This document shows positions 1 to 5,945 of a stretch of 6,226 nucleotides of DNA, piece by piece. The position numbers and the translations under genes were made by a program. Position 1 is the stretch's first letter. Every line of letters starts with the position of its first letter. The stretch comes from an uncultured Peptococcaceae bacterium. GTDB lineage: Bacteria > Bacillota > Peptococcia > Peptococcales > Peptococcaceae. The stretch covers positions 1 to 6,226 of the forward strand of contig CAUDRX010000139.1 of NCBI GenBank assembly GCA_958451915.1. Direction: 5' to 3'. The notes beneath the pieces were generated by a model. That model made no database searches. It was not told the DNA's origin and saw only the letters and a list, made by a program, of their open reading frames with translations.

Positions 1-703
1 CCAATAAAACAAAAAGCCAAACATAGGAGAAAGTAAAGCCAAATATCATGAATAGGATCGTCTTATCATGCCCCAAAAGGATCGCCAGTGTGCGGCGGCC
101 ATTTTCGGCATCGGCAACGCGGTCGCGCAAACTGTTTGCTGTCAGTAGCAATCCGATCAAAACCACAAGTGGTAAACTGATAGCAAAAGAATACAATGTA
201 ATGTGTCCTGTTTGAGTAAAATAAGCGATCATGCTGAAGCCGGAGCCGAAGAGAAAACCGGCAAAGAGTTCACCATAAGGCGTGCGGGAGATAGGATATG
301 GTCCGCCAGTGTAGCAGTAGCCTATGAGCAGGCAGATTCCGCCGATCACGAGTAGCCACCAGGAGGAATTAGCTGCCAGGATAATACCGAAGATTCCGCT
401 GATGCCATAGAGAGCAAAGGCGGCGATTAACATCGCGCGAGGCGAGATCCCTTCGCGAACGATGGCGCCACCGATACCAACAGAGTCTTCTGTATCAAGA
501 CCGTTTTTATAGTCGAAGTACTCATTAAAAAAATTGGTCGCGATTTGGATGAGCACGGCGCTCAGGATCATGATAAGTGCCAAAAAAGGATGAAAGACTT
601 TGTCGGCGTAGATCGCAAAACATACGCCTGTAACAGCAGGTATAACGCTGGCAGGTAAGGTGTGCGGACGCGTCAATTTCCAATAAAACTCGAATGATTT
701 CAT
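1..703 (-). CDS. menA: 1,4-dihydroxy-2-naphthoate prenyltransferase (MenA, UbiA family), C-terminus off the left edge
   Basis: Integral membrane enzyme that joins a polyprenyl chain to 1,4-dihydroxy-2-naphthoate, the membrane step of menaquinone synthesis. I translated the minus strand from the ATG at 703-701. It stays open for 234 residues to the window edge, so roughly the last 60-70 residues of a normal MenA are missing. The start is fixed by AAGGAGGG (complement of 710-717), 6 bases upstream. Visible family marks are RPHTLPAS near the N-terminus, the first Asp-rich prenyl-diphosphate motif FNEYFDYKNGLDT (residues 59-71), YTGGPYPISRTPYGE around residues 145-160, and the second motif NSLRDRVADAENG (190-202), separated by hydrophobic spans. 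The usual N-D of the first motif reads N60-E61. Codons end in C or G noticeably more often than in the plus-strand genes. A UbiA relative with another aromatic acceptor cannot be excluded, but the motif wording fits MenA best. It is divergent from the ferredoxin gene, and no other men gene is in view. Confidence 0.9.
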   Translation of the reverse strand, partial: MKSFEFYWKLTRPHTLPASVIPAVTGVCFAIYADKVFHPFLALIMILSAVLIQIATNFFNEYFDYKNGLDTEDSVGIGGAIVREGISPRAMLIAAFALYGISGIFGIILAANSSWWLLVIGGICLLIGYCYTGGPYPISRTPYGELFAGFLFGSGFSMIAYFTQTGHITLYSFAISLPLVVLIGLLLTANSLRDRVADAENGRRTLAILLGHDKTILFMIFGFTFSYVWLFVLL

Positions 704-764
704 AGGTTGCCCTCCTTTTAAATGTGGACTTGTTAGATTTTCTGTAATAATTTTTTTCAGTTCC

Positions 765-780
765 CTGTTTATTTTAACAG
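765..780. repeat. Short inverted repeat CTGTT-N6-AACAG in the divergent promoter region
   Basis: CTGTT at 765-769 and AACAG at 776-780 form a perfect 5-base inverted repeat with a 6-base spacer. It covers the -10 of the minus-strand promoter and the -35 position of the ferredoxin promoter, where a repressor operator would be expected. The arms are short and could occur by chance, and I do not recognise a known regulator consensus. Confidence 0.3.
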
Positions 781-796
781 ATTGTGATGATATAAT
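768..796 (+). promoter_or_regulatory. Predicted ferredoxin promoter with perfect extended -10
   Basis: TATAAT (791-796) matches the housekeeping -10 consensus exactly and is preceded by TGA (788-790), an extended -10. The -35 position 17 bases upstream is only TTTATT (768-773), which a strong extended -10 can tolerate. The predicted transcription start is near 803, leaving a leader of about 27 bases that includes the GAGGTG site of the ferredoxin gene. Confidence 0.7.
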
Positions 797-799
797 GAA
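771..799 (-). promoter_or_regulatory. Predicted menA promoter, extended -10 type
   Basis: On the minus strand TAAAAT (776-771) is preceded by TGT, giving an extended -10 (TGn + TAAAAT). A weak -35, TTCATT (799-794), lies 17 bases upstream. The start of transcription would be near 764, leaving a leader of about 60 bases that carries the AAGGAGGG site of menA. It physically overlaps the ferredoxin promoter on the other strand. This is prediction from sequence only. Confidence 0.4.
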
Positions 800-829
800 G
801 CAAGATTAATAAATTGTGAGGTGTTTAAT

Positions 830-1006
830 ATGGCTTACGTTGTTGACGCTTCTGCATGCCTCTCCTGCGGTGCATGCGAAGGGGAATGCCCAGTTGGTGC
901 TATTTCTGATAGCGGTGATGGCACTCGTGTGATCGATGCTGGTTCCTGCATTTCTTGTGGTAGCTGCGCTGGTGTTTGCCCAGCAGGCGCTATCGCTGCA
1001 GAATAA
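830..1006 (+). CDS. Clostridial-type 2[4Fe-4S] ferredoxin
   Basis: Small cytoplasmic electron carrier of 58 residues, the usual length of this family. It would accept low-potential electrons from enzymes such as pyruvate:ferredoxin oxidoreductase and pass them to hydrogenases or other reductases. Two CxxCxxCxxxCP motifs are intact: Cys10, 13, 16, 20 and Cys40, 43, 46, 50. These hold two cubane clusters, with the internal pseudo-twofold repeat typical of the family. The start is the ATG before AYVVD, the standard N-terminus of these proteins, 6 bases after GAGGTG (818-823). An in-frame GTG at 821 sits inside that ribosome site and is rejected. It is a single-gene unit with its own strong promoter and terminator. 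The Ala, Gly and Cys codons are dominated by GCT, GGT and TGC, which fits high expression. The true redox partners cannot be told from the window. Confidence 0.96.
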   Translation: MAYVVDASACLSCGACEGECPVGAISDSGDGTRVIDAGSCISCGSCAGVCPAGAIAAE

Positions 1007-1016
1007 GCATAATGGT

Positions 1017-1062
1017 AAAAGGGTTTATTGCATCCTGTGATAAGCCCTTTTATTATCTTTAT
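1017..1062 (+). terminator. Intrinsic terminator after the ferredoxin gene
   Basis: AAAAGGGTTTAT (1017-1028) pairs with ATAAGCCCTTTT (1040-1051) over 12 bases with one U-G wobble. Two further wobble pairs leave a small loop at 1031-1037. A T-rich tract (TTTTATTATCTTT) follows from 1048. It begins 11 bases after the ferredoxin stop codon. Its 3' half lies directly before the rnhA start codon and overlaps the predicted rnhA promoter. Confidence 0.85.
1028..1056 (+). promoter_or_regulatory. Possible rnhA promoter giving a leaderless transcript
   Basis: TTGCAT (1028-1033), 17 bases, then TATTAT (1051-1056), which is one mismatch from TATAAT. Counting the usual 7 bases after the -10 puts the transcription start at 1064, the A of the rnhA ATG. 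That fits the lack of any Shine-Dalgarno sequence before this ATG. The -35 matches only its TTG part and the site lies inside terminator sequence, so this is a hypothesis. Confidence 0.35.
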
Positions 1063-1063
1063 C

Positions 1064-1675
1064 ATGAATAAATATTACGCGGTAAAATGTGGCAGAAAGA
1101 CAGGGGTATTTAAAGACTGGTCTTCGTGTGAAAAACAGGTCAAAGGATTTCCGAATGCTGCTTTTAAAAGTTTTAAAACTTTGAATGAAGCAAAAGCCTA
1201 TCTTGAAAACTTGACTTTAGTAGATTCAGGCGGATCTGAATCTACTGAAATGAAGGTTGCCTATCCCTGCGCTTATATTGATGGCAGCTATGATCCACTC
1301 AGCCATCGGTTTGCTTATGGAGTGGTCTTATTGCTTGATGCCGAAACCCATTTGGAGTTTTCTAAAGCGTTTGATGATGAATCTCTTGCATCTATGCGTA
1401 ATGTTGCAGGAGAAATCAAAGCCAGTGAATTTGCGATCCAATACGCTTTAGAGCAGAATTGGCAGAGTTTAAGCATTTACTATGATTACAGTGGTATTGA
1501 AAAATGGGCGAAAGGTGATTGGAAGCGAAATCGACCTGCAACTCAAGCGTACTATGTTTTTTGCCAGGAAGCGTTTAAACGTATTGATGTTAGTTTTATC
1601 AAAGTCAAAAGCCATTCTGGTGACACCTACAATGATTTAGCTGATTCTTTAGCACGAAAAGCATTGGAATTATAA
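1064..1675 (+). CDS. rnhA: Ribonuclease HI with N-terminal hybrid-binding domain
   Basis: Cytoplasmic endonuclease that cuts the RNA strand of RNA-DNA hybrids, removing primers and R-loops. It has 203 residues in two domains. Residues 3-47 (KYYAVKCGRKTGVFKDW and following) are the Cauli_VI / RNase H1 hybrid-binding domain. After a Ser/Gly-rich linker (about 54-62), residues 66-203 form the RNase H fold. The four acidic catalytic residues are visible: D73 (YIDGS), E117 (AGEI), D141 (YYDYSG) and D194 (DSLARKAL), with H184 in VKSHSGD matching the catalytic-loop histidine of E. coli RNase HI. The ATG at 1064 is chosen because family homology begins at MNKYYAV. An in-frame TTG at 1028 would add 12 residues encoded by the terminator hairpin. 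No ribosome site precedes the ATG, so translation may be leaderless. The next gene starts 17 bases downstream and is probably co-transcribed. Confidence 0.93.
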   Translation: MNKYYAVKCGRKTGVFKDWSSCEKQVKGFPNAAFKSFKTLNEAKAYLENLTLVDSGGSESTEMKVAYPCAYIDGSYDPLSHRFAYGVVLLLDAETHLEFSKAFDDESLASMRNVAGEIKASEFAIQYALEQNWQSLSIYYDYSGIEKWAKGDWKRNRPATQAYYVFCQEAFKRIDVSFIKVKSHSGDTYNDLADSLARKALEL

Positions 1676-1692
1676 ATGATCGGAGTGTAAGA

Positions 1693-2910
1693 ATGAAGTT
1701 TAAGAGTAATTTAGCAGGATCGCTTATCTTATCATTAAGCCTGACCTCCGTAATGACAACGCCTCTTTTTGCAGAGTCCGTTTCGGAACTTCAGGATCAA
1801 CAAGAAGACATCAAAGGAAATATTGAACAGAAACAATCTGAATTGGACACTAATTCTTCTCAGAAATCTGCGACTGTAACTAAGCTTAAGGAGATTAGTG
1901 ATTCTATCAATGCAACACAGCAGAAGATTGCAACCTTCACAACTCAAATCACTGAACAGCAGGCTGCTATTGATGAAACAAATGCTCAGATTGCAGAAAC
2001 TCAAGCGAAGCTTGATAAGGCGCAGGCAGATTTGAACGATCGTTTGGTTACCATCTATAAAGATGGTAATGTGAATTATTTAGAAGTGCTGTTTCAGTCG
2101 GAAGATTTTTCTGACTTCTTAACGCGCTTCGAATATTTGTCGTACATTACCAAGCGGGATAAAAATCTGGTTGACGAGGTTTCGGCTACGAAGGCTCAGT
2201 TAGAAAGCCATAAGGCAACATTAGAGCAGCAGCTGACTTCGCTGAACGCACTGAAAACCGAAGAAGAAGGGGTAAAGTCACTTCTTGAAGAGCAGCAAAG
2301 TCAGCAAAAAAGTGTATATGCTGAACTTGAAAAAGATGAAGCTGCTATCAAAGAAACAATCGCTGCGATGCAGGCCGCTTCGGATGAAATTGGGCAAAAG
2401 ATTGTAGCTCTTCAGGCTGAAGAAGAGGCTAAAGCTAAGGCGGCGGCTGCTGCTAACCAGACAAACGGTGCTGTTATCACGTCGGCCAGCGCTTCTGGAT
2501 ATGATGTGACAACTGCTGGCAATGGAGTGTGGCCGGCACCTGCTAGTCATACAATCACGAGTGATTATGGCGGGCGTGCTTATCCGTTGAACGGCAGTTA
2601 TAATTTCCATCTTGGGACAGATATTGGCGCTGCTTATGGTACGCCGGTCATTTCGTATCAAAGCGGGACTGTCCTCATTGCATCGTATCATTGGAGTTAT
2701 GGTAATTATGTTGTTGTTGATCATGGCAATGGCATGAGTACGTTATACGCACATATGTCTGCTTTGACTGTCACGGCAGGGCAAACTGTCACGGCAGGTC
2801 AGCAAGTTGGTCAGGTTGGTTCTACTGGATCAAGTACTGGCCCTCATCTGCATTTTGAAGTGCGTATCAATGGTGCAAATGTGGATCCGGCACCATATCT
2901 GGGGATCTAA
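1693..2910 (+). CDS. Secreted coiled-coil M23 peptidase (PcsB/CwlO/EnvC-like peptidoglycan hydrolase or activator)
   Basis: Exported cell-wall protein of 405 residues. Residues 1-27 are a signal peptide with a Lys-containing start, a hydrophobic core and a likely cut after LFA27. Residues about 30-250 are rich in Gln, Glu, Lys and Ala with heptad-like spacing, forming the long coiled coil seen in PcsB, CwlO and EnvC relatives that respond to FtsEX. An Ala-rich and then Ser/Thr/Gly-rich linker (about 245-275) leads to a C-terminal LytM/M23 domain (about 280-403). The zinc and catalytic residues of an active enzyme are present: H306 and D310 (HLGTD), H354 (YAHMS), H385 and H387 (GPHLHFE). This suggests a working endopeptidase cutting peptide cross-links rather than a dead activator. 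The ATG follows GGAGTG (1682-1687) by 5 bases. It lies downstream of rnhA and ends the unit with a terminator. ftsE and ftsX are not in view, so the FtsEX link is inference. Confidence 0.9.
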   Translation: MKFKSNLAGSLILSLSLTSVMTTPLFAESVSELQDQQEDIKGNIEQKQSELDTNSSQKSATVTKLKEISDSINATQQKIATFTTQITEQQAAIDETNAQIAETQAKLDKAQADLNDRLVTIYKDGNVNYLEVLFQSEDFSDFLTRFEYLSYITKRDKNLVDEVSATKAQLESHKATLEQQLTSLNALKTEEEGVKSLLEEQQSQQKSVYAELEKDEAAIKETIAAMQAASDEIGQKIVALQAEEEAKAKAAAAANQTNGAVITSASASGYDVTTAGNGVWPAPASHTITSDYGGRAYPLNGSYNFHLGTDIGAAYGTPVISYQSGTVLIASYHWSYGNYVVVDHGNGMSTLYAHMSALTVTAGQTVTAGQQVGQVGSTGSSTGPHLHFEVRINGANVDPAPYLGI

Positions 2911-2920
2911 TGTAAGTACA

Positions 2921-2955
2921 AGCTCTGAAGGATCTTTCTTTCAGAGCTCTTTTTC
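2921..2955 (+). terminator. Intrinsic terminator after the M23 peptidase gene
   Basis: AGCTCTGAA (2921-2929) pairs perfectly with TTCAGAGCT (2940-2948), with one more G-T pair inside. The loop is 2931-2938, and CTCTTTTTC follows as the T-tract. It lies 11 bases after the stop codon and separates the peptidase gene from the yhbY cluster. The cluster therefore needs its own promoter or read-through. The only candidate I see is a weak TGA-AATAAT at 2956-2964. Confidence 0.85.
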
Positions 2956-2981
2956 TGAAATAATCTTGGAAAGGAGATACA

Positions 2982-3257
2982 GTGAGTTTATCAAAAATAG
3001 ATCGAAACGAACTGAAGTCGCGCGCACAGGTGATTAAACCAAAGATCCTTGTCGGCAAAAACGGACTGACAGACGGAACACTTCAATCTATTGATGAAGT
3101 ATTGACGGCAGATGAATTGGTGAAAATCAAGTTTTTGAACAACAGTATTGAGATTGATAACGAGATTTGCTCAATACTCACGGAGAAACTCCAGGCAGAG
3201 TTGGTCCAGAAGATCGGGCATATGCTTGTTTTGTACAGAGAAAATGAAAAAGAGTAA
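2982..3257 (+). CDS. yhbY: YhbY/CRS1-CRM family ribosome-associated RNA-binding protein
   Basis: Small RNA-binding protein of 91 residues, the normal size of bacterial YhbY (YqeI in Bacillus). The family binds pre-50S ribosomal particles and is thought to help large-subunit assembly. Family marks are LKSRAQVIKPKILVGKNGLT with the exposed GKNG loop at residues 25-28, DELVKIKF (44-51), and the C-terminal VQKIGHMLVLYR (75-86). The start is a GTG at 2982 placed 5 bases after AAAGGAG (2970-2976). The product begins MSLSKIDRNELKS, as relatives do. It is the first gene after a terminator and so the likely head of the operon through murI. In Bacillus the same gene also sits just upstream of nadD, yqeK and rsfS, which supports the call. 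Confidence 0.93.
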   Translation: MSLSKIDRNELKSRAQVIKPKILVGKNGLTDGTLQSIDEVLTADELVKIKFLNNSIEIDNEICSILTEKLQAELVQKIGHMLVLYRENEKE

Positions 3258-3279
3258 TCAAGGGCCTGGTGGCATAAAA

Positions 3280-4386
3280 ATGAGAGATAGAAAGCGGATC
3301 GTTGTAAAGGTTGGCACCAGTTCGGTCACGCATAAAAACGGCAAGATTAATTTAAGATTTATCGATAAACTTTGCACTGCCTTGACTGACCTCAAAAATG
3401 AAGGTCATGATGTGATTCTTGTCACTTCCGGTGCTGTGGGAATTGGAAAATATCGTTTGAATTTGCAGGACAAACAACTGACGATCAGCGAAAAACAAGC
3501 CATGGCTGCGATCGGCCAAGGGATGCTTCTGCATATCTATGAAAAGAACTTTCTTGAATATGGGCAGATTTCTGCGCAGCTTTTATTAACACGGGAAGAT
3601 ATAAAGATTCGTCGCCGTTTTCTTAATGCGCGCAACACCATCTTAGAATTGCTGAAATTAGGTGTTATTCCAATTGTTAATGAGAATGATAGCGTTGCAA
3701 ATGATGAGATTAAATTTGGTGATAATGACACCCTTGCAGCTTTAGTTTCAGTTTTGGTCGATGCAGACACAGTGATCCTGTTTACGGATATTGACGGGCT
3801 GTATACGGGAAATCCTTTTGTTGACTCTTCTGCTCGTAAGATCTCTGTTGTGGAGAAAATCACCTCGGAGGTTGAGAAGATGGCTGGTAGTACCATCTCT
3901 AAAGTTGGCACTGGTGGCATGAGGACGAAGATAGATGCTGCAAAGATCGCGACTAATGCAGGCATAGAAATGATTATCGCATCGAGGGATGATGTGAAGC
4001 TGTTACATGAGATTGTATATGGTGCGCCATTAGGCACGACATTCAAAGCCACGCATCGTCCATTGCATGCAAGGAAATCCTGGATTCTGTATGGTTCGGA
4101 GTCAGAGGGTGTGATTTGTGTTGATGATGGTGCGAAATCTGCACTTCAGGAGAAAGGTCGGTCATTGCTTCCGAGTGGGATCATAGATGTTAGAGGAGAA
4201 TTTGATCGTGGCGCAATTGTTACCATTGCGGATGGTCAAGGTAATCCTTTTGCAAAAGGAATTTCAAATTATTCTTCGATCTTTATCAGTCGTATCAAAG
4301 GGATGAAGAGTGGTGTCATCCAGGAAAAATACTTAGACTATAATGAAGAAGAAGTGATCCACAGAGATAATTTGGGTTTGCTATAA
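3280..4386 (+). CDS. proB: Glutamate 5-kinase with C-terminal PUA domain
   Basis: Phosphorylates L-glutamate to gamma-glutamyl phosphate, the first and feedback-controlled step of proline synthesis, in the cytoplasm. It has 368 residues, close to E. coli ProB (367). The amino-acid kinase domain (about 5-255) shows KVGTSSV (10-16), VTSGAVGIG (48-56), VNENDSV (133-139), FGDNDTLAALV (147-157), FTDIDGLYTGNP (168-179) and VGTGGMRTKIDAAKIA (209-224). A PUA domain follows (about 263-345). The start ATG lies 7 bases after GGTGG (3268-3272). Upstream in-frame ATGs at 3148 and 3244 fall inside yhbY and would add non-conserved residues. The gap to yhbY is 22 bases and to nadD 19 bases. proA, the partner enzyme that often follows proB, is not next to it. 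Confidence 0.96.
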   Translation: MRDRKRIVVKVGTSSVTHKNGKINLRFIDKLCTALTDLKNEGHDVILVTSGAVGIGKYRLNLQDKQLTISEKQAMAAIGQGMLLHIYEKNFLEYGQISAQLLLTREDIKIRRRFLNARNTILELLKLGVIPIVNENDSVANDEIKFGDNDTLAALVSVLVDADTVILFTDIDGLYTGNPFVDSSARKISVVEKITSEVEKMAGSTISKVGTGGMRTKIDAAKIATNAGIEMIIASRDDVKLLHEIVYGAPLGTTFKATHRPLHARKSWILYGSESEGVICVDDGAKSALQEKGRSLLPSGIIDVRGEFDRGAIVTIADGQGNPFAKGISNYSSIFISRIKGMKSGVIQEKYLDYNEEEVIHRDNLGLL

Positions 4387-4405
4387 TAAGAGAAGAGGTG
4401 GTACG

Positions 4406-5008
4406 GTGAAGCTGGGATTGTTCGGAGGTACCTTTGACCCCATCCATTTAGGTCATGTTGACATGATCGTTCAATTATGTGACGTGATTCATTTAGAAAA
4501 AGTCTTTTTTATCCCGGCGTATATTTCTCCGTTTAAGCAAGATAATCACGTCGTTGATTATGGGCATCGTTTCAGGATGGCTCAGCTAGCCGTTACTGGA
4601 TATGCAGGTTTTCAGGTATCAGCTTTTGAAAGCGAGAGTTCAGAGCCCTCCTATACATATTATACAGCAAAACATTTTAGATCATTATATCCAAAAGATG
4701 AGATTTTTTTTATCATGGGTGTGGATGCGTTTAATGATATTGAAAAATGGTTTCATTGGCAGGATTTATTAGAAATGATCAATATTATTGTTGTGGATCG
4801 CCCTCATAAGACATTAGCGGTTTCTCCTGAGGTACACCACGTGTTGCATCAGAGTCAATGTGATGTATATTATTTACCGTTGCATACACTGCCGATCTCT
4901 TCGACGATTATCCGAGAAAAGATACATAAAGGAGAATCTGTCAGAGGATTATTGGATACGAGGGTCGCAGATTACATCAAAGAGAATCATTTATATGAGA
5001 GTGTATAG
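4406..5008 (+). CDS. nadD: Nicotinate-nucleotide adenylyltransferase
   Basis: Transfers AMP from ATP to nicotinate mononucleotide, giving deamido-NAD in NAD synthesis. The 200-residue protein is a typical nucleotidyltransferase alpha/beta fold. The ATP-binding signature GGTFDPIHLGH is at residues 7-17, and the second nucleotide motif ISSTIIR is at 164-170. PSYTYYT (81-87) and GVDAFNDIEKWFHWQDL (105-121) are the substrate-site segments characteristic of NadD rather than of CoaD. The GTG start at 4406 sits 5 bases after GAGGTG (4395-4400) and gives the expected MKLGLFGGTF N-terminus. It ends in TAG, while every intact neighbour uses TAA. yqeK begins 3 bases after its stop, so the two are probably translationally coupled. 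Confidence 0.96.
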   Translation: MKLGLFGGTFDPIHLGHVDMIVQLCDVIHLEKVFFIPAYISPFKQDNHVVDYGHRFRMAQLAVTGYAGFQVSAFESESSEPSYTYYTAKHFRSLYPKDEIFFIMGVDAFNDIEKWFHWQDLLEMINIIVVDRPHKTLAVSPEVHHVLHQSQCDVYYLPLHTLPISSTIIREKIHKGESVRGLLDTRVADYIKENHLYESV

Positions 5009-5011
5009 ATC

Positions 5012-5566
5012 ATGGATTATCAAAAGATCATCAAAGAAACGCTGTCTCCTAAGAGATATGGACATTCCGTACGAGTCGCCGATGTTGCGGAAAAACTTGC
5101 GGCAGAACATCATCTTAATATAAAAAATGCGAGAATTGCCGGATTGATGCATGATTATTGTAAAGAGCTGCCTAAAGAAGAGCAAGTACAGATCGCGATT
5201 GCAGCGCATCTTCTTACAAGTCGTCAGGACTTATTAATGCCACAGATTTTGCATGGCCCAGTAGCTGCGCATGTATTGTGTGCAGAAGGTTTGATCAAAG
5301 ATGTTGATATATTGCAAGCGATCCGATATCATACAGTTGGACATCCGGATATGGATGATTTAGCAAAAGTTGTATTTATTGCAGATTATATTGAGCCGGG
5401 CAGAAAAACTCCAAATATTGATGATCTATATGATCTCGCGAAAATGGATCTGGATATCTGTGTTGTTGAGATCATAGATCGAACAATGGCGTACTTGGTT
5501 ACAGGCAAGAAGATCATTCATGAAGATATGATTAGATTGCGCAATCATCTTTTAAGCAAGGAGTAA
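5012..5566 (+). CDS. yqeK: YqeK-type HD-domain Ap4A hydrolase (symmetrical)
   Basis: Metal-dependent HD phosphohydrolase of 184 residues. Characterised YqeK proteins split diadenosine tetraphosphate symmetrically into two ADP, limiting this stress alarmone. HD-domain metal ligands are visible: H18 (RYGHSVRVA), H47-D48 (LMHDYCKE), H81 (ILHGPVAAH), H107 (RYHTVGHP) and D125 (FIADYIEPGR). The IADYIEPGR segment with R131 is typical of YqeK compared with other HD proteins. The ATG is 8 bases after GAGAGTG (4997-5003), which lies inside the end of nadD, so expression is tied to nadD. The same nadD-yqeK-rsfS order occurs in Bacillus. The enzymatic activity is taken from the family, not shown by the sequence. 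Confidence 0.93.
   Translation: MDYQKIIKETLSPKRYGHSVRVADVAEKLAAEHHLNIKNARIAGLMHDYCKELPKEEQVQIAIAAHLLTSRQDLLMPQILHGPVAAHVLCAEGLIKDVDILQAIRYHTVGHPDMDDLAKVVFIADYIEPGRKTPNIDDLYDLAKMDLDICVVEIIDRTMAYLVTGKKIIHEDMIRLRNHLLSKE
5558..5563 (+). promoter_or_regulatory. Ribosome binding site of rsfS with unusually long spacing
   Basis: AAGGAG (5558-5563) overlaps the last codons of yqeK and is the only good Shine-Dalgarno near the rsfS start. It stands 13 bases from the ATG at 5577, against 4-9 bases for its neighbours. An ATT codon at 5574 is in frame but is a rare start. The wide spacing may lower initiation or make it depend on ribosomes leaving yqeK. Confidence 0.5.
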
Positions 5567-5576
5567 GTATTTTATT

Positions 5577-5930
5577 ATGAACGATAGAATTGAAGCTTTT
5601 GTTCGCCTGATGGACGAAAATAAATGTGAAGAGATTCACGTCCTAGACATGCGAGATCTCACATATATTGCAGATTATTTTGTTATTGCTACGATCATGA
5701 ATAAACCTCATGGGGAAATGATCTGTGATAAACTCGATGAATTAAACTATCAGTTGACAGGTGATGAATACTTCCGCGTAGAAGGCCGGCAAGAAGGCGA
5801 TTGGTTACTGATCGATGCCGGGGATGTCATTGTCCATCTTTTTCAAAAAGAGACGAGAGATTATTATAATCTTGATGTACTTTGGGGCGATGCAAAAACA
5901 CTCGATGTTTCCGCATGGCTTATTGACTAA
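5577..5930 (+). CDS. rsfS: Ribosomal silencing factor RsfS (Iojap/YbeB family)
   Basis: Binds ribosomal protein L14 on the 50S subunit and blocks joining with 30S, lowering translation when nutrients run short. It has 117 residues, the normal length. Conserved stretches are VLDMRDLTYIADYFVIAT (22-39), EGRQEGDWLLIDAGDVIVHLF (69-89) and RDYYNLDVLWGDAK (94-107), which match the family core of DYF, EG, W, D, VH and the aromatic Y-x-L-x-x-LW tail. It starts 10 bases after yqeK and ends 15 bases before murI. The ATG is preferred because it gives the usual short N-terminal helix and no closer ATG, GTG or TTG is in frame. Confidence 0.95.
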   Translation: MNDRIEAFVRLMDENKCEEIHVLDMRDLTYIADYFVIATIMNKPHGEMICDKLDELNYQLTGDEYFRVEGRQEGDWLLIDAGDVIVHLFQKETRDYYNLDVLWGDAKTLDVSAWLID

Positions 5931-5945
5931 GGGAGGCGCGTTTGA

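Noticed and set aside
781..819. ATTGTGA repeated at 781-787 and 813-819, resembling half of a CRP/FNR site
   Set aside because: The matching TCACA half is absent, the copies are direct rather than inverted, and a 7-base repeat is easily due to chance.
835..1065. 76-codon open frame on the minus strand opposite the ferredoxin gene
   Set aside because: It is the shadow of the Cys/Gly/Ala-rich ferredoxin codons, has no ribosome site, and begins in terminator sequence. The plus-strand protein is unmistakable.
2278..2724. 148-codon open frame on the minus strand inside the M23 gene
   Set aside because: Its product shows no recognisable domain, and it lies wholly opposite a gene with intact catalytic motifs.
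2956..2964. TGA-AATAAT as an extended -10 promoter for the yhbY operon
   Set aside because: There is no convincing -35 at the right distance, and transcription would begin in or beside the ribosome site. It is too weak to list as a feature, though a promoter is expected near here.
3148..3279. N-terminal extension of proB by 44 codons to an ATG inside yhbY
   Set aside because: The extra residues are the out-of-frame reading of yhbY and are Arg/Ser-rich. ProB homology starts at RIVVKVGTSSV just after the ATG at 3280, which has its own ribosome site.
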